A DNA stretch of 64,000 nt from Sporosarcina luteola (GTDB lineage Bacteria; Bacillota; Bacilli; Bacillales_A; Planococcaceae): assembly GCF_007991495.1 (NCBI RefSeq), contig NZ_BJYL01000029.1:1-64000 (forward strand). The letters are read 5' to 3'. The translations under genes were made by a program, and so were the position numbers. Of this stretch, positions 51,822 through 60,611 are shown piece by piece. Every line of letters begins with the position of its first letter. Position 1 is the first letter of the stretch. The notes beneath the pieces were generated by a model. It saw only the letters and a program-made list of their open reading frames with translations. It ran no database searches and was not told the DNA's origin.

Positions 51822-51860
51822 GGTTGCCGGCATTGTTTAGATGCCAGGCAACCCTTTTTT
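51822..51860. terminator. Bidirectional terminator before nspC
   Basis: GGTTGCCGGCAT / ATGCC(A)GGCAACC with T6 after and A6 before. It separates the 38-aa gene from the convergent polyamine operon. It is followed by a short piece of the dispersed repeat (ATCATCTAGCTGCG, CTTTTGCTT) that abuts the nspC stop. Confidence 0.8.
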
Positions 51861-51891
51861 ATCATCTAGCTGCGACCTACACTTTTGCTTA

Positions 51892-53034
51892 TTATGATAA
51901 ACGCTCTTTAAAGTCCTCATAACCAAATTCCTTGATTACTTTCGGTCCTTCGTTGATAGTATTTAACACAATTGCCGGCAAGCCCATGCCGTTGAATGTA
52001 TTGTTTTTCACCATTGTGTAATGGGCCATGTCGGTAAAGACTAGCTTATCTCCTGCTGTTAGGGGCTGATCGAATGAGTAATCGCCGATAACATCGCCAG
52101 CGAGGCAAGTAGGTCCGCCAAGCCTGTACGTGAGGGCTTTCTCATTCGGTAATCCTGCTCCTATGATTTCAGGGCGATAGGGCATTTCCAAGACGTCTGG
52201 CATATGACAGGAAGCTGAAGTATCTACGATTGCAATCGGCATTGCGTTATGCATCGTATCCAACACAGTTGTCACAAGGAATCCCGTATGAAGAGCGATT
52301 GCTTCGCCAGGTTCTAAATAGACTTCAATGCCGTACTTATCCTTCATGAACATAATGGATTCAATTAAGGACTCAATATCATAATCGGGACGGGTTATAT
52401 GATGACCGCCGCCAAAATTGATCCACTTCATGTTTTTCAAATACTTGCCGAACTTTTCATCTACAACTTTGATCGTCCGGGCAAGCGTGTCGGAGTTCTG
52501 TTCGCACATCGTGTGGAAATGCAAGCCGCTGATGCCTTCGAGTTCTTCAGGTTCAAAGTTTTCAAGCGTCACGCCGAACCGAGAAAATGGAAAGCATGGG
52601 TTGTACATATCGACTTCAATCTCCGAATACTCGGGATTGATCCGAATGCCGCATTCAATCGGTTTCGGATTGTTTTTCACTTTATCCCTGAACCGTCTCC
52701 ATTGATCGAACGAGTTGAACACAAGATGATCGGAATAGGAAAGGATCTCGTCAAAATCAGCTTCGGAATAGGCGGGGGAGTACGTATGGACCTCTTTGCC
52801 CATCTCCTCAAAACCTAATCTTGCCTCAAATAATCCGCTCGAGGTTACACCACTCAAATACTGTCCAATAAGTGGATAGACAGAGAACATTGAAAAGCCT
52901 TTTTGAGCCAATAATATTTTGCAGCCTGTCCGGTCGATTACCGATTTCAGCAATTCCAAGTTTTTGATCAGCAGCCCTTCATCGACTACATAAGAAGGGG
53001 AGGGGACTGCATGTGGATCGAAATTTAACTTCAT
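51892..53034 (-). CDS. nspC: Carboxynorspermidine/carboxyspermidine decarboxylase
   Basis: A 380-aa PLP enzyme of the alanine racemase-fold decarboxylases. The PLP lysine is Lys45 (LLAQKGFSMF), with GLHFHTMCEQNSD, NFGGGHH and the dimer active-site Cys in GGPTCLAGDVIGD. It removes CO2 from carboxyspermidine or carboxynorspermidine. ATG 53034 follows GGAGG by 10 bases, 17 bases after the dehydrogenase stop. Last gene of the polyamine operon. Confidence 0.93.
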   Translation of the reverse strand: MKLNFDPHAVPSPSYVVDEGLLIKNLELLKSVIDRTGCKILLAQKGFSMFSVYPLIGQYLSGVTSSGLFEARLGFEEMGKEVHTYSPAYSEADFDEILSYSDHLVFNSFDQWRRFRDKVKNNPKPIECGIRINPEYSEIEVDMYNPCFPFSRFGVTLENFEPEELEGISGLHFHTMCEQNSDTLARTIKVVDEKFGKYLKNMKWINFGGGHHITRPDYDIESLIESIMFMKDKYGIEVYLEPGEAIALHTGFLVTTVLDTMHNAMPIAIVDTSASCHMPDVLEMPYRPEIIGAGLPNEKALTYRLGGPTCLAGDVIGDYSFDQPLTAGDKLVFTDMAHYTMVKNNTFNGMGLPAIVLNTINEGPKVIKEFGYEDFKERLS

Positions 53035-53051
53035 TTGTTGCGCGCCTCCTA

Positions 53052-54251
53052 TCAATCGATCAGCTCTGGGTTGAAATCTTCCTGCCAAGGCAGACCGTAT
53101 TCGTTCAATGCTTCCATGAATGGATCTGGATTGAATTCCTCGACGTTATAAACGCCTGGTTTTTTCCATTCGCCCTTCATTAATAGCATCGCGCCGATCA
53201 TCGCCGGTACACCAGTCGTGTACGAAATCGCTTGGGAACCGACTTCACGGTAGCATTCTTGGTGATCGGATACGTTATAAACGTAATACGTCTTTTCTTC
53301 GCCGTCTTTTGTACCTTGGAAAATACAACCGATATTCGTTTTTCCTTTTGTGCGCGGTCCGAGGGAAGCAGGGTCAGGAAGAACCGCCTTCAGGAATTGC
53401 AATGGAACGATTTCCTGTCCTTCGAAGTTGATCGGCTCGATTGACGTCATACCAACATTTTCAAGCACTTTCAAATGCGTTAAGTATTTCTCTGAGAACG
53501 TCATCCAGAAACGGATTTTCTTGATCCCTTTAATATTTTCTGCAAGTGACTCCAATTCCTCATGATAGAGAAGATAAACATCTTTAGGACCGATTTCCGG
53601 TAAATCGTATACACGTTTTTCAGAAAGAGGCGGAGTTTCAATGAACTCGCCATTTTCCCAGTAGCGGCCGTTTGCCGTAATTTCTCGGATGTTGATCTCT
53701 GGGTTGAAGTTTGTTGCAAATGGATATCCGTGATCGCCAGCATTCGCATCCACAATATCGATCGTATGGATTTCATCGAAATAATGCTTTTGTGCATAGG
53801 CGGAGAAGACACCTGTTACACCAGGGTCGAAGCCGGAGCCAAGAATCGCAGTTAAGCCTGCTTGTTCAAACTTCTCACGATATGCCCATTGCCATTTATA
53901 TTCGAACTTGGCCGTATCCAGCGGCTCGTAGTTCGCTGTATCCAAATAGTGAACGCCTGTTGCAAGACATGCATCCATGATCGTCAAATCTTGATACGGC
54001 AATGCAACGTTGATAACGATTTCAGGTTTGAAATCATTAATAAGTTCAATCAACTCATCTACATTGTCTGCATCGACTTGTGCTGTTTGGATTTTAGTGC
54101 GACCGCCGTCCAACTTTTCTTTCAACGTATCACATTTTGATTTCGTACGGCTTGCAATACAAATTTCCTCAAATACATCAGGAACTTGCACACATTTATG
54201 AACAACTACACTTGCTACTCCACCTGCACCAATGATTAACGCTTTACCCAA
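53052..54251 (-). CDS. Carboxynorspermidine/carboxyspermidine dehydrogenase (saccharopine dehydrogenase-like)
   Basis: A 399-aa NAD(P)H enzyme. The Rossmann start is LIIGAGGVASVVVHKCVQ, followed by INVALPYQDLTIMDAC and TANYEPLDTAKF, GSGFDPGVTGVFSAY. It reductively joins aspartate semialdehyde to putrescine or diaminopropane to give the carboxy-triamine for NspC. Start is TTG 54251 with GGGTGGTG upstream. Paired with nspC it completes the aspartate-semialdehyde route to spermidine. A lysine-pathway saccharopine role is unlikely given the neighbours. Confidence 0.9.
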   Translation of the reverse strand: MGKALIIGAGGVASVVVHKCVQVPDVFEEICIASRTKSKCDTLKEKLDGGRTKIQTAQVDADNVDELIELINDFKPEIVINVALPYQDLTIMDACLATGVHYLDTANYEPLDTAKFEYKWQWAYREKFEQAGLTAILGSGFDPGVTGVFSAYAQKHYFDEIHTIDIVDANAGDHGYPFATNFNPEINIREITANGRYWENGEFIETPPLSEKRVYDLPEIGPKDVYLLYHEELESLAENIKGIKKIRFWMTFSEKYLTHLKVLENVGMTSIEPINFEGQEIVPLQFLKAVLPDPASLGPRTKGKTNIGCIFQGTKDGEEKTYYVYNVSDHQECYREVGSQAISYTTGVPAMIGAMLLMKGEWKKPGVYNVEEFNPDPFMEALNEYGLPWQEDFNPELID

Positions 54252-54269
54252 TCAAAACACCACCCAGTA

Positions 54270-55127
54270 TTATTTTTCTGTACCTACTGCTAGAATCAAT
54301 TCGCGAAGCACTTTACAAGCGACTGCAGTCGAAACCCCACTTTGATCGTAAATCGGGGAGAGTTCGTTTACATCACACCCGACAATATTCAAGCCGCTCA
54401 CCGTCAAAATGCCTTGCAATAATTCCATGAAACTTACGCCGCCTGCTTCAGGAGTACCTGTTCCAGGAAAGACGGATGGATCTAAAACATCCAAATCTAT
54501 TGTTAGATAAACAGGCTTCCCTTTTAAACTTTCAACTATTTCCTCTAAACCGTTAAAGTTGAATTTATTCGTGAAGACATGGTTCCGTCCCCATTCAAAC
54601 TCGCTGCGATCACCGGAGCGGATGCCGAATTGGAAAATCCGCCCGTCGCCAAGGATATCCCAGACACGGTGGATGACAGTTGCATGTGAAAGTTTTTCAT
54701 CCAAATAATCGTCACGCAAGTCCGCATGAGCATCGAATTGAATGATATGCAAATCAGGGTATTGTTCAGCTACTGCCCGGACTGCGCCAAGGGTCACTAA
54801 ATGCTCTCCGCCGATCATGCAAGGAATCTTGCCATCTTGAACGACTTTTCGCGTGTATTCCTCAATTTGCCCTAAAGCCCGTTCCGTATTTCCGAAGCTC
54901 AATTCCAAATCTCCGCCATCATAGACGTTAAAATCTTCAAGATCCTTATTCTGATAAGGGCTGTATGTTTCGATTCCGAACGATTCCCCGCGCATCACTT
55001 TGCTAGCGAACCGCGTACCGGGGCGAAAAGAAGTCGTTGAATCGAAAGGCGCGCCAAAAATGACGATACCTGACTCATCATACTCGTTGTCGCATCCGAT
55101 GAAGGTTTCAATATTTTTATTCAGCAT
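54270..55127 (-). CDS. speB: Agmatinase
   Basis: A 285-aa ureohydrolase turning agmatine into putrescine and urea. Mn2+ ligand motifs: MIGGEHL, QFDAHADLRDDY and TIDLDVLDPS. ATG 55127 overlaps the speE stop by 11 bases. Length and position after speE match the B. subtilis speEB arrangement. Confidence 0.95.
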   Translation of the reverse strand: MLNKNIETFIGCDNEYDESGIVIFGAPFDSTTSFRPGTRFASKVMRGESFGIETYSPYQNKDLEDFNVYDGGDLELSFGNTERALGQIEEYTRKVVQDGKIPCMIGGEHLVTLGAVRAVAEQYPDLHIIQFDAHADLRDDYLDEKLSHATVIHRVWDILGDGRIFQFGIRSGDRSEFEWGRNHVFTNKFNFNGLEEIVESLKGKPVYLTIDLDVLDPSVFPGTGTPEAGGVSFMELLQGILTVSGLNIVGCDVNELSPIYDQSGVSTAVACKVLRELILAVGTEK

Positions 55128-55968
55128 CTTTCAATTGCTCCTTTACGTAATTCGGCAATGCGAATGAACCGACGTGAATGTCGGTATTATAATATTTCGT
55201 TTGCAATCCAAGTTCATTCCAAGCATCTGCATTTAAGTCTTTGATTGGATCAAACTTTTTGGACGCAAAACCAAACAGCCAATGGCCGGAAGGATATGTT
55301 GGAATATGCACTTGGTACACTTCGCAAACAGGGAAGAAACCGGTAATCCGCTTATGTGCCCGTTGCATGCCAAGAGCGTCTTCTTCATAAAACGGACTCT
55401 CGTGTTGATTGACAAGAATGCCGTCTTCTTTTAAAGCCTTGTAACAGTTCCCGTAAAATTCCCGTGTGAACAACCCTTCACCTGGTCCGAATGGGTCAGT
55501 CGAATCGACGATGATCAGATCGTATTCATCTTCACGGGAACGGACAAATTTCAAGCCGTCCTCGAAGTGTAGATGGACTCGAGGGTCATCCAATTTAGAT
55601 GCGGTTTGTGGGATGAATTCCTTGCACACATCAACAACCATCTCGTCGATTTCTACCATATCGATATGCTCGATTGACTCGTATTTAGTCAATTCGCGAA
55701 CCGTGCCGCCGTCGCCAGCACCGATGACGAGGACTTTCTTGATGCCTGGGTTCGTTGCCATCGGGACGTGCGTGATCATGTCATGGTAGATGAATTCATC
55801 TTTTTCAGTGACCATGACTAAACCGTCAAGTGTCAAGATACGTCCGAATTCCGCTGTTTGCAGCACATCGATTTTCTGGAATTCACTTCTCCCGGTATAA
55901 AGATGTTCAATCACCTTTATAGAGAATAGGACATTCGGCGAATGATTTTCGGTAAACCATAAATTCAT
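55117..55968 (-). CDS. speE: Spermidine synthase
   Basis: A 283-aa aminopropyltransferase that transfers the aminopropyl group of decarboxylated SAM to putrescine. Motifs: LVIGAGDGGTVREL (normally GGGDGG), MVEIDEMVVDVCKEF and IIVDSTDPFGPGEGLF. ATG 55968 overlaps the speA stop by 4 bases. The aminopropyl-acceptor pocket cannot be judged finely from reading alone. Confidence 0.95.
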   Translation of the reverse strand: MNLWFTENHSPNVLFSIKVIEHLYTGRSEFQKIDVLQTAEFGRILTLDGLVMVTEKDEFIYHDMITHVPMATNPGIKKVLVIGAGDGGTVRELTKYESIEHIDMVEIDEMVVDVCKEFIPQTASKLDDPRVHLHFEDGLKFVRSREDEYDLIIVDSTDPFGPGEGLFTREFYGNCYKALKEDGILVNQHESPFYEEDALGMQRAHKRITGFFPVCEVYQVHIPTYPSGHWLFGFASKKFDPIKDLNADAWNELGLQTKYYNTDIHVGSFALPNYVKEQLKDAE

Positions 55969-57425
55969 TGCTCAGTCTCCTTCAATACATTAATGTGCTC
56001 AATCTTGCTATCTTCAGTTCCTGTCATGAAGCTGCCCTTATCCTTACAATACTGGATGTACTCAAGAATTTCGGTTGTAATCCGCTCTCCTGGAGCTAAA
56101 ATCGGAATACCAGGCGGATAGGCCATAACAAATTCACTCGCAATCCGACCGGCGCTTTCATTGATCGGAAGTTTTTCCTTAGTTGCGTAAAACGCTTTTT
56201 GCGGCGTATAGACGACTTGCGGGTTAATATATTCGTGGTCGAATAAACCGCTTTTATCGTTGCCGTAACGCCTTTTGATTTCCGATAGGGCGCCCACGAG
56301 TCTTTCTAGGTCCAATCGGCGATCCCCGACAGATATATAGGCAAGAATATTGCCAATATCCCCGAACTCGATTTGAATGTCGTATTCATCACGAAGGATG
56401 TCATACACTTCCACACCGGCTAATCCGATTTCAAGCGTATGTACGGAAAGCTTTGTCTGATCGAAATCAAAAATCGTATCTCCATTGATCAATTCCTTGG
56501 AGAAAGCGTAGTAACCTCCGATTTTATTGATTTCTTCTCTCGTATATTGCGCCATCTCTCCAACCTTCCGGAAAATTTCGCTCCCGTTGAGGGCAAGGTT
56601 TTTCCGCGAAATGTCAAGAGAGGAGAGCAGTAAATAAGAACCGCTCGTCGTTTGCGTCAAATTGATGATCTGTCTAGTGTAGCCTTCGCTCACATCGTTA
56701 TTTATCAATAATATTGAACTTTGGGTCAAGGAACCGCCGGACTTATGCATACTGACAGAAGCCATATCCGCACCTACCGACATTCCGGAAGCAGGCAGGT
56801 CATCGCTAAAATAGAAATGAGTGCCATGCGCTTCGTCAACAAGGACGAGCATGCCGTGCTCATGTGCGAGATCTGTAATTGCTTGCAAATTTGAGCAGAT
56901 CCCGTAATAGGTCGGGTTGTTTATAAGAATTGCTTTTGCATCGGGATGCTCAAGGATTGTTCTTTTAACATCTTCAAGAGCCATTCCTAATGGGATTCCT
57001 AGTTCACTATTCACGCCAGGATTGACGTAGACAGGGATTGCGCCGCTAAGGATAAGTGCATTGATGGCGCTGCGATGCACATTTCGCGGCATGATGATCT
57101 TTTCGCCCGCCTTACAAGCTGTCATAACCATCGCTTGTACTGCGGAAGTTGTCCCATTTACCATGAAAAAGGCGTGCTTTGCCCCGAATGCTTCGGCCGC
57201 GAGTTCTTCCGCTTCACGGATAACTGAAACAGGGTGGATGAGATTATCCAATGGTTTCATAGAATTGACATCCACCGTCATGGCATTCTCGCCTAAAAAA
57301 GCGGTCAGTTCCTCGTTGCCCCTACCACGTTTATGGCCGGGAACGTCGAAAGGAACGACACGCATTTTTTTGTATTTGTTTAAAGCCTCCATAATAGGAG
57401 CTTTCTGTTGTGAAAGAATGCTCAT
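55965..57425 (-). CDS. speA: Arginine decarboxylase (fold-I Orn/Lys/Arg family)
   Basis: A 486-aa PLP decarboxylase that makes agmatine from arginine. Motifs: PFDVPGHKRGRG, FMVNGTTSAVQAM, LVDEAHGTHFYF and the PLP lysine in SVSMHKSGGSLTQ; the C-terminal PPGIPILAPGE is typical. ATG 57425 follows GAGAGGAC. B. subtilis SpeA is of the same kind. Lysine or ornithine decarboxylation cannot be excluded by sequence, but speB next to it favours arginine. Confidence 0.94.
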   Translation of the reverse strand: MSILSQQKAPIMEALNKYKKMRVVPFDVPGHKRGRGNEELTAFLGENAMTVDVNSMKPLDNLIHPVSVIREAEELAAEAFGAKHAFFMVNGTTSAVQAMVMTACKAGEKIIMPRNVHRSAINALILSGAIPVYVNPGVNSELGIPLGMALEDVKRTILEHPDAKAILINNPTYYGICSNLQAITDLAHEHGMLVLVDEAHGTHFYFSDDLPASGMSVGADMASVSMHKSGGSLTQSSILLINNDVSEGYTRQIINLTQTTSGSYLLLSSLDISRKNLALNGSEIFRKVGEMAQYTREEINKIGGYYAFSKELINGDTIFDFDQTKLSVHTLEIGLAGVEVYDILRDEYDIQIEFGDIGNILAYISVGDRRLDLERLVGALSEIKRRYGNDKSGLFDHEYINPQVVYTPQKAFYATKEKLPINESAGRIASEFVMAYPPGIPILAPGERITTEILEYIQYCKDKGSFMTGTEDSKIEHINVLKETEQ

Positions 57426-57436
57426 TTTTCGTCCTC

Positions 57437-58249
57437 TCACTCTTCATATATATTGGAACCGCTGAATATTTCAATCATCTCTTTGCGCAAGTTATTTGTA
57501 ATATGCAACCTTTCTTTCGGCGGAATTTCATACACATCCGTATTGAAAAGGTAATTTTGCAAATTGATGTCTTTAATCAGCAGTTTTGTATGGAAAATAT
57601 TTGATTGATAAACATTTACATCGATAGCATCATACTTTTGTAACGTTTCACTGTCGATATAATCTTGGATGGACGTCATTTTGTGGTCCATGAATAACTT
57701 CTTCCCTCTATCATCACGTGTAAACCCACGAACACGATAGTCCGTCGTAATAATATCGGAGTCGAAGCTGCCAATTAGATAATCCAATGCGTTTAACGGC
57801 GAGATTTCCCCGCATGTCGACACTTCGATATCGACACGAAAAGTGGCAATCGAATTATCAGGGTGATATTCAGGATACGTATGGACGGTGACGTGGCTTT
57901 TGTCTAAATGACTAACAACCGAATCCCGGGTTTTTAAAATATCGATTTCTCCACGATTACAAGATTCGTCAATGACAGCGACTGGAAGCGTCTCCTCCGT
58001 AATAAGGATCGTAACACTTGCGCCTTGTGGATCATAATCCTGCTTGCTCACATTCAGTACATGAGCTCCGATAATCTCGGTCACATCATATAGAATATTT
58101 GTCAATCGCTCCGAATTGTACTGCTCATCGATATAGGCAATATAATCTTTTTGCTCCCGCTCACTTTTTGCATAGCTTACATCATAGATGTTGAAGCTAA
58201 GTGTTTTGGTGAGGTTGTTAAAGCCGTACAACTTCAGCTTATTTTCCAA
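57437..58249 (-). CDS. speD: S-adenosylmethionine decarboxylase proenzyme (E. coli-type SpeD)
   Basis: A 270-aa SpeD of the long, class 1A bacterial type. [20 protein letters not shown] parallels E. coli SpeD from memory. Self-cleavage before Ser118 ([14 protein letters not shown]) would create the pyruvoyl group. B. subtilis uses the short 126-aa SpeD, so the long form is notable. TTG 58249 aligns with the E. coli start and has AAAGGAG 11 bases upstream; GTG 58261 is possible but abuts that site. First gene of the operon. Confidence 0.93.
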   Translation of the reverse strand: MENKLKLYGFNNLTKTLSFNIYDVSYAKSEREQKDYIAYIDEQYNSERLTNILYDVTEIIGAHVLNVSKQDYDPQGASVTILITEETLPVAVIDESCNRGEIDILKTRDSVVSHLDKSHVTVHTYPEYHPDNSIATFRVDIEVSTCGEISPLNALDYLIGSFDSDIITTDYRVRGFTRDDRGKKLFMDHKMTSIQDYIDSETLQKYDAIDVNVYQSNIFHTKLLIKDINLQNYLFNTDVYEIPPKERLHITNNLRKEMIEIFSGSNIYEE

Positions 58250-58330
58250 CCCGAATATCACTCCTTTACGTTATCATCAAGCCTCGGATGGCTAAACGCC
58301 ACCCTCCGCTTTTGGGTTAAAATCAATCTA

Positions 58331-58358
58331 ATTATAAAGTAAAAAAGTCGCTAGTCAA
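58331..58358 (-). promoter_or_regulatory. Promoter of the polyamine operon
   Basis: On the minus strand TTGACT, a 16-base spacer and TATAAT. The leader of about 75 bases contains a fragment of the dispersed repeat (58270-58316). Confidence 0.7.
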
Positions 58359-58464
58359 GACAATTTAAAAGGCATTAAAAACATTGGTCAAGAATACTTG
58401 AAATCATCATAATTCCAAGGGGTGTGTAACTATTTACGTTATAGGAAATTCAATTGAATTACAA

Positions 58465-58550
58465 GTGAAAACCTTGCTATAGCAACTGTTCCCCGTCCGA
58501 AAAGGTTTTCACCCCCGAAAGCAAGTGTTCTAGCGGTTTCCGTTTTTTAT
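58465..58550. other. Unassigned structured sequence between speD and prkA
   Basis: An 11-bp stem GTGAAAACCTT (58465-58475) / AAGGTTTTCAC (58502-58512) overlaps a palindrome TTGCTATAGCAA (58474-58485), so two folds compete. On the plus strand a GAAAGC / GCGGTTTC stem and a T6 run at about 58542 follow, like a terminator. No known riboswitch was recognised and no protein is encoded. The remainder of 58359-58464 shows nothing further. Confidence 0.4.
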
Positions 58551-58574
58551 ACACCCTCACTTATATGATAAGCC

Positions 58575-58603
58575 TCATTTTACTGACCCTACCCGCATAC
58601 AAT
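58575..58603 (+). promoter_or_regulatory. Sigma-E-type promoter of prkA
   Basis: TCATTTT (58575-58581), a 14-base spacer and CATACAAT (58596-58603). The -10 fits the mother-cell sigma-E consensus (CATACANT) exactly; the -35 matches 6 of 7 (KMATATT). B. subtilis prkA is a sigma-E gene. Confidence 0.75.
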
Positions 58604-58637
58604 GATTGAAACCACGCCCTGAATGGAGGGAACATGA

Positions 58638-60533
58638 ATGGATATTTTACGGAAAGTGGAACATTTTCGTGAAGAAGAGAACAGGTTGAAGTGGGAAGGT
58701 ACGTTTGAAGAGTATTTAAGTCTTTTAAGAGATCGTAAAGAAGTTGCGCAAACAGCACATTCACGCGTATATGAAATGATTAAAAGCCACGGGGAAACAA
58801 AAGAAAACAGCCATACACGATTCCACTTTTTTGATGATGAGATTTATGGGCTCGAAGATACAGTTGAACGACTCGTCAATGAATATTTTCATCCGGCAGC
58901 AAAAAGGCTGGACGTCCGAAAGAGGATCCTTTTGCTAATGGGCCCGGTCAGTGGAGGAAAGTCGACGATTGTCACTTTATTAAAACGCGGATTGGAACAA
59001 TACTCGAAAACGGAAAACGGGGCAGTGTATGCCATTAAGGGTTGCCCGATGCATGAAGATCCCCTGCATTTGATCCCGGAATATTTACGAGAAGATTTCT
59101 TTCATGAATTTGGCATTCGAATAGAAGGAAGCCTTTCTCCATTGAATACGATGCGGCTCGAAAAGGAATACGGCGGACGCATTGAGGATGTTCTTATAGA
59201 AAGGATTTTCTTTTCCGAAGATAAAAGGGTCGGTATTGGAACATTCACCCCCTCCGATCCAAAGTCTCAGGACATTGCCGATTTAACAGGCAGCATCGAC
59301 TTTTCGACGATTGCAGAATACGGTTCTGAATCTGACCCTCGCGCTTACCGGTTTGACGGCGAATTGAATAAAGCGAATCGCGGGATGATGGAGTTTCAGG
59401 AAATGTTGAAACTGGACGAGAAATTCCTATGGCATCTATTGTCATTGACGCAGGAAGGGAACTTCAAAGCGGGAAGATTTGCATTGATCAGTGCAGATGA
59501 GTTGATTGTCGCTCATACAAACGAAACAGAATACAGAGCTTTTATTTCAAATAAAAAGAACGAAGCCCTTCACTCTAGAATTATCGTCATGCCAATTCCG
59601 TATAACTTGAAAGTGAGCCAGGAAGAGAAAATTTACGAAAAGATGATACGGGAAAGTGATATGTCTCACGTGCATATTGCTCCGCATGCCCTTCGAGTTG
59701 CTGCCATTTTTTCGGTATTGACGAGGCTGAAGATTTCCAAGAAACAAGGCATTGATATCGTGAAAAAGATGCGATTGTATGACGGGGAAAATGTTGAAGG
59801 CTTTAACTCTGCAGATTTAGAAGAGTTGAAAAAAGAGTTTCCGAATGAAGGAATGGATGGAATCGATCCAAGGTACGTCATTAATCGGATTTCATCTGCC
59901 ATTATCCGAAAAGAAGTGGATGCTATCAATGCGCTTGATGTGTTGCGTGCCTTAAAAGAGGGACTTGACCAGCATGCTTCCATTTCAAAGGAAGATAAAG
60001 AAGAATACTTGAATTATATTTCCATCGCACGTAAGGAATTTGATGAAATTGCGAAAAAAGAAGTTCAGAAAGCATTTGTTTACTCGTATGAAGAGTCCGC
60101 GAAGACGATGATGGATAATTATTTGGATAATGTGGAAGCGTTTTGCAATAAACATAAAATGAAAGACCCTCTGACTGGTGAAGAGATGAGTCCGGATGAA
60201 AAGCTTATGCGATCCATCGAAGAGCAAATCGGAATATCAGAAAACGCTAAAAGGGCTTTCCGTGAAGAAATTCTCATACGGATTTCTGCATATGCAAGAA
60301 AAGGAAAACGGTTCGAGTATAAATCACATGAACGGTTGCGTGAGGCGATTCAAAAGAAACTGTTTGCCGATTTAAAGGATGTTGTCAAAATCACAACTTC
60401 ATCAGCAATGCCGGATGAATCTCATTTGAAGAAGGTAAACGAAGTCGTTGCTAGGCTTATTGATGAATATGGTTACAATTCAATTTCGGCAAATGAATTA
60501 TTACGGTATGTTGGAAGTCTATTGAACCGTTAA
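58638..60533 (+). CDS. prkA: PrkA serine protein kinase / AAA+ protein
   Basis: A 631-aa PrkA. The N-terminal AAA part has Walker A MGPVSGGKSTIV; the C-terminal kinase-like part begins at about 380. Sequence blocks HFFDDEIYGLEDTVERLVNEYF and GCPMHEDPLHLIPEYLRE are family hallmarks. It acts in sporulation in Bacillus; reports describe kinase or protease roles. ATG 58638 follows GGAGGG by 7 bases. It has a sigma-E-like promoter and leads the prkA-yhbH-spoVR cluster. Confidence 0.97.
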   Translation: MDILRKVEHFREEENRLKWEGTFEEYLSLLRDRKEVAQTAHSRVYEMIKSHGETKENSHTRFHFFDDEIYGLEDTVERLVNEYFHPAAKRLDVRKRILLLMGPVSGGKSTIVTLLKRGLEQYSKTENGAVYAIKGCPMHEDPLHLIPEYLREDFFHEFGIRIEGSLSPLNTMRLEKEYGGRIEDVLIERIFFSEDKRVGIGTFTPSDPKSQDIADLTGSIDFSTIAEYGSESDPRAYRFDGELNKANRGMMEFQEMLKLDEKFLWHLLSLTQEGNFKAGRFALISADELIVAHTNETEYRAFISNKKNEALHSRIIVMPIPYNLKVSQEEKIYEKMIRESDMSHVHIAPHALRVAAIFSVLTRLKISKKQGIDIVKKMRLYDGENVEGFNSADLEELKKEFPNEGMDGIDPRYVINRISSAIIRKEVDAINALDVLRALKEGLDQHASISKEDKEEYLNYISIARKEFDEIAKKEVQKAFVYSYEESAKTMMDNYLDNVEAFCNKHKMKDPLTGEEMSPDEKLMRSIEEQIGISENAKRAFREEILIRISAYARKGKRFEYKSHERLREAIQKKLFADLKDVVKITTSSAMPDESHLKKVNEVVARLIDEYGYNSISANELLRYVGSLLNR

Positions 60534-60611
60534 ATGAATCCATAGATATCAATAACCTGCCAGTCGTTGCATATACTAAAAAAATGAGTGGACTGGGGTA
60601 GGTGAATAGAA

